A DNA stretch of 64,000 bases from JANQOH01 sp965243325. Lineage in GTDB: Bacteria > Pseudomonadota > Alphaproteobacteria > UBA7887. Where the stretch lies: contig CBDEUQ010000003.1 in NCBI GenBank assembly GCA_965243325.1, positions 1,984,001 through 2,048,000 on the forward strand, in the 5' to 3' direction. Below are positions 63,415 to 64,000 of the stretch, one piece after another. Made by a program: the position numbers and the translations under genes. Positions within the stretch are counted from its first letter, which is position 1, and each line of letters starts with the position of its first letter. The notes below the pieces were generated by a model. That model worked only from the letters and a program-made list of their open reading frames with translations. It had not been told where the DNA came from and did not search any database.

Positions 63415-64000
63415 CGTCGGCCACCGCGTTCGCGAGCCGAAGAGCGTCGTCGCCGAGGCGCCGCGCGCGGGCGACACGCTGCTCTATCTCGACAGCGTGA
63501 CCGTCACCTTCGACGGCTTCAGGGCGCTGAACGATCTGAGCTTCTATGCTCAGGCGCGGCGCATGGAAGCGGTGATCGGCCCCAACGGCGCCGGCAAGAC
63601 GACGATGATGGACGTCATCAGCGGCAAGACCAGACCCGACCGCGGCCGGCTCCTGTTCCGCGGCGACATCGACCTGACGCGGCTGGACGAGGCGGCGATC
63701 GCCAATCTCGGCATCGGCCGCAAGTTCCAGAAGCCGACGGTGTTCGAGAGCCATACGGTGTTCGACAACCTCGAGCTCGCTGCGAAGGGCGGCCGCAACC
63801 CGTTCCGCTCGCTGTTCGCCAGACTCGGGCCCGACCGCCGCGCCCGCATCGAGGAAGTTCTCGGCGTCGTCGGGCTGGCCGGCCGCGAAACCGACCTCGC
63901 CGGCTCGCTGTCGCACGGCCAGAAGCAGTGGCTCGAAATCGGCATGCTGCTGATGCAGGACCCGGAGCTGCTGATGGTGGACGAACCCGCGGCCGGCATG
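63407..64000 (+). CDS. urtD: Urea ABC transporter, ATPase UrtD (5' part)
   Basis: 198 codons from ATG 63407, which overlaps the urtC stop; the gene continues past the window. LYLDSVTVTFDGFRALNDLS, Walker A GPNGAGKTT (about 58-66), IGRKFQKPTVFESHTVFDNL Q-loop, signature LSHGQKQWLEIGMLL and Walker B LLMVDEPAAGM at the very end. LivG-type ATPase; urtE and urease genes would be expected beyond. Confidence 0.95.
   Translation, partial: MANVGHRVREPKSVVAEAPRAGDTLLYLDSVTVTFDGFRALNDLSFYAQARRMEAVIGPNGAGKTTMMDVISGKTRPDRGRLLFRGDIDLTRLDEAAIANLGIGRKFQKPTVFESHTVFDNLELAAKGGRNPFRSLFARLGPDRRARIEEVLGVVGLAGRETDLAGSLSHGQKQWLEIGMLLMQDPELLMVDEPAAGM

Overview
The window is chromosomal DNA of very high GC (roughly 70% by eye) from an alphaproteobacterium, most likely a member of or relative of the Rhodospirillales. 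Reasons: scpA-scpB close to tatABC; tkt-gap-pgk-(small ORF)-class I fba-thiE in one operon; an Atm1-type exporter next to a LysM protein; a urtABCD urea transporter; and frequent GTG/TTG starts with 4-base stop/start overlaps. No rRNA, tRNA or CRISPR array was found.

Layout. 1-7.4 kb: pyrB (cut by the window edge), an acyl-CoA ligase, scpAB and a ferric-iron ABC transporter (fbpABC) lying between scpAB and the Tat genes. 7.5-14.2 kb: tatABC, an RsbW-like ATPase overlapping a PqiA-like membrane protein, an MBL lactonase-like hydrolase, a NIPSNAP protein, an SDR lacking the usual Tyr/Lys pair, icd and a LOG-family gene. 14.3-21.3 kb: a 1124-residue LysM protein carrying a long tandem-repeat array, an Atm1-like exporter, and a SoxYZ-like carrier with its partner zinc hydrolase (quinoprotein relay type). 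21.5-27.4 kb: flavin reductase, a CoxLMS-type molybdenum hydroxylase with Asp at the usual catalytic Glu position, and a CoA ligase. 27.5-37.9 kb: a HicB gene with a HicA remnant, the glycolytic/pentose operon (tkt frameshifted by one base), and a thiolase plus bifunctional FadJ-type protein for beta-oxidation.

37.9-48.9 kb is an accessory island: a TacAT-like toxin-antitoxin pair, two decayed IS1380-family copies in the same orientation near the edges, an IS66 scrap, intact IS110, IS630 and IS256 elements, and lower-GC cargo. The cargo is the main discovery. An apparent 1178-residue GHKL-ATPase gene and a separate HNH-nuclease fragment are parts of one gene. Removing the IS630 element (TA duplication) and the IS256 element (8-bp GGCAATTC duplication) joins three fragments in frame into one protein of 1420 residues: Bergerat-fold ATPase, long sacsin-like body, disordered linker, HNH nuclease, C-terminal tail. 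It looks like a large defence-type ATPase-nuclease silenced by two transposon insertions. I cannot match it to a named system.

48.9-64 kb returns to core-like DNA: a hydroxyisobutyrate-type dehydrogenase, MaoC hydratase, a canonical SDR, a divergent Nramp-like transporter, an EmrAB-type efflux pair, a molybdopterin oxidoreductase with a divergent AraC regulator, and urtABCD (urtD cut by the window end) behind a near-perfect sigma-54 promoter, implying nitrogen control.
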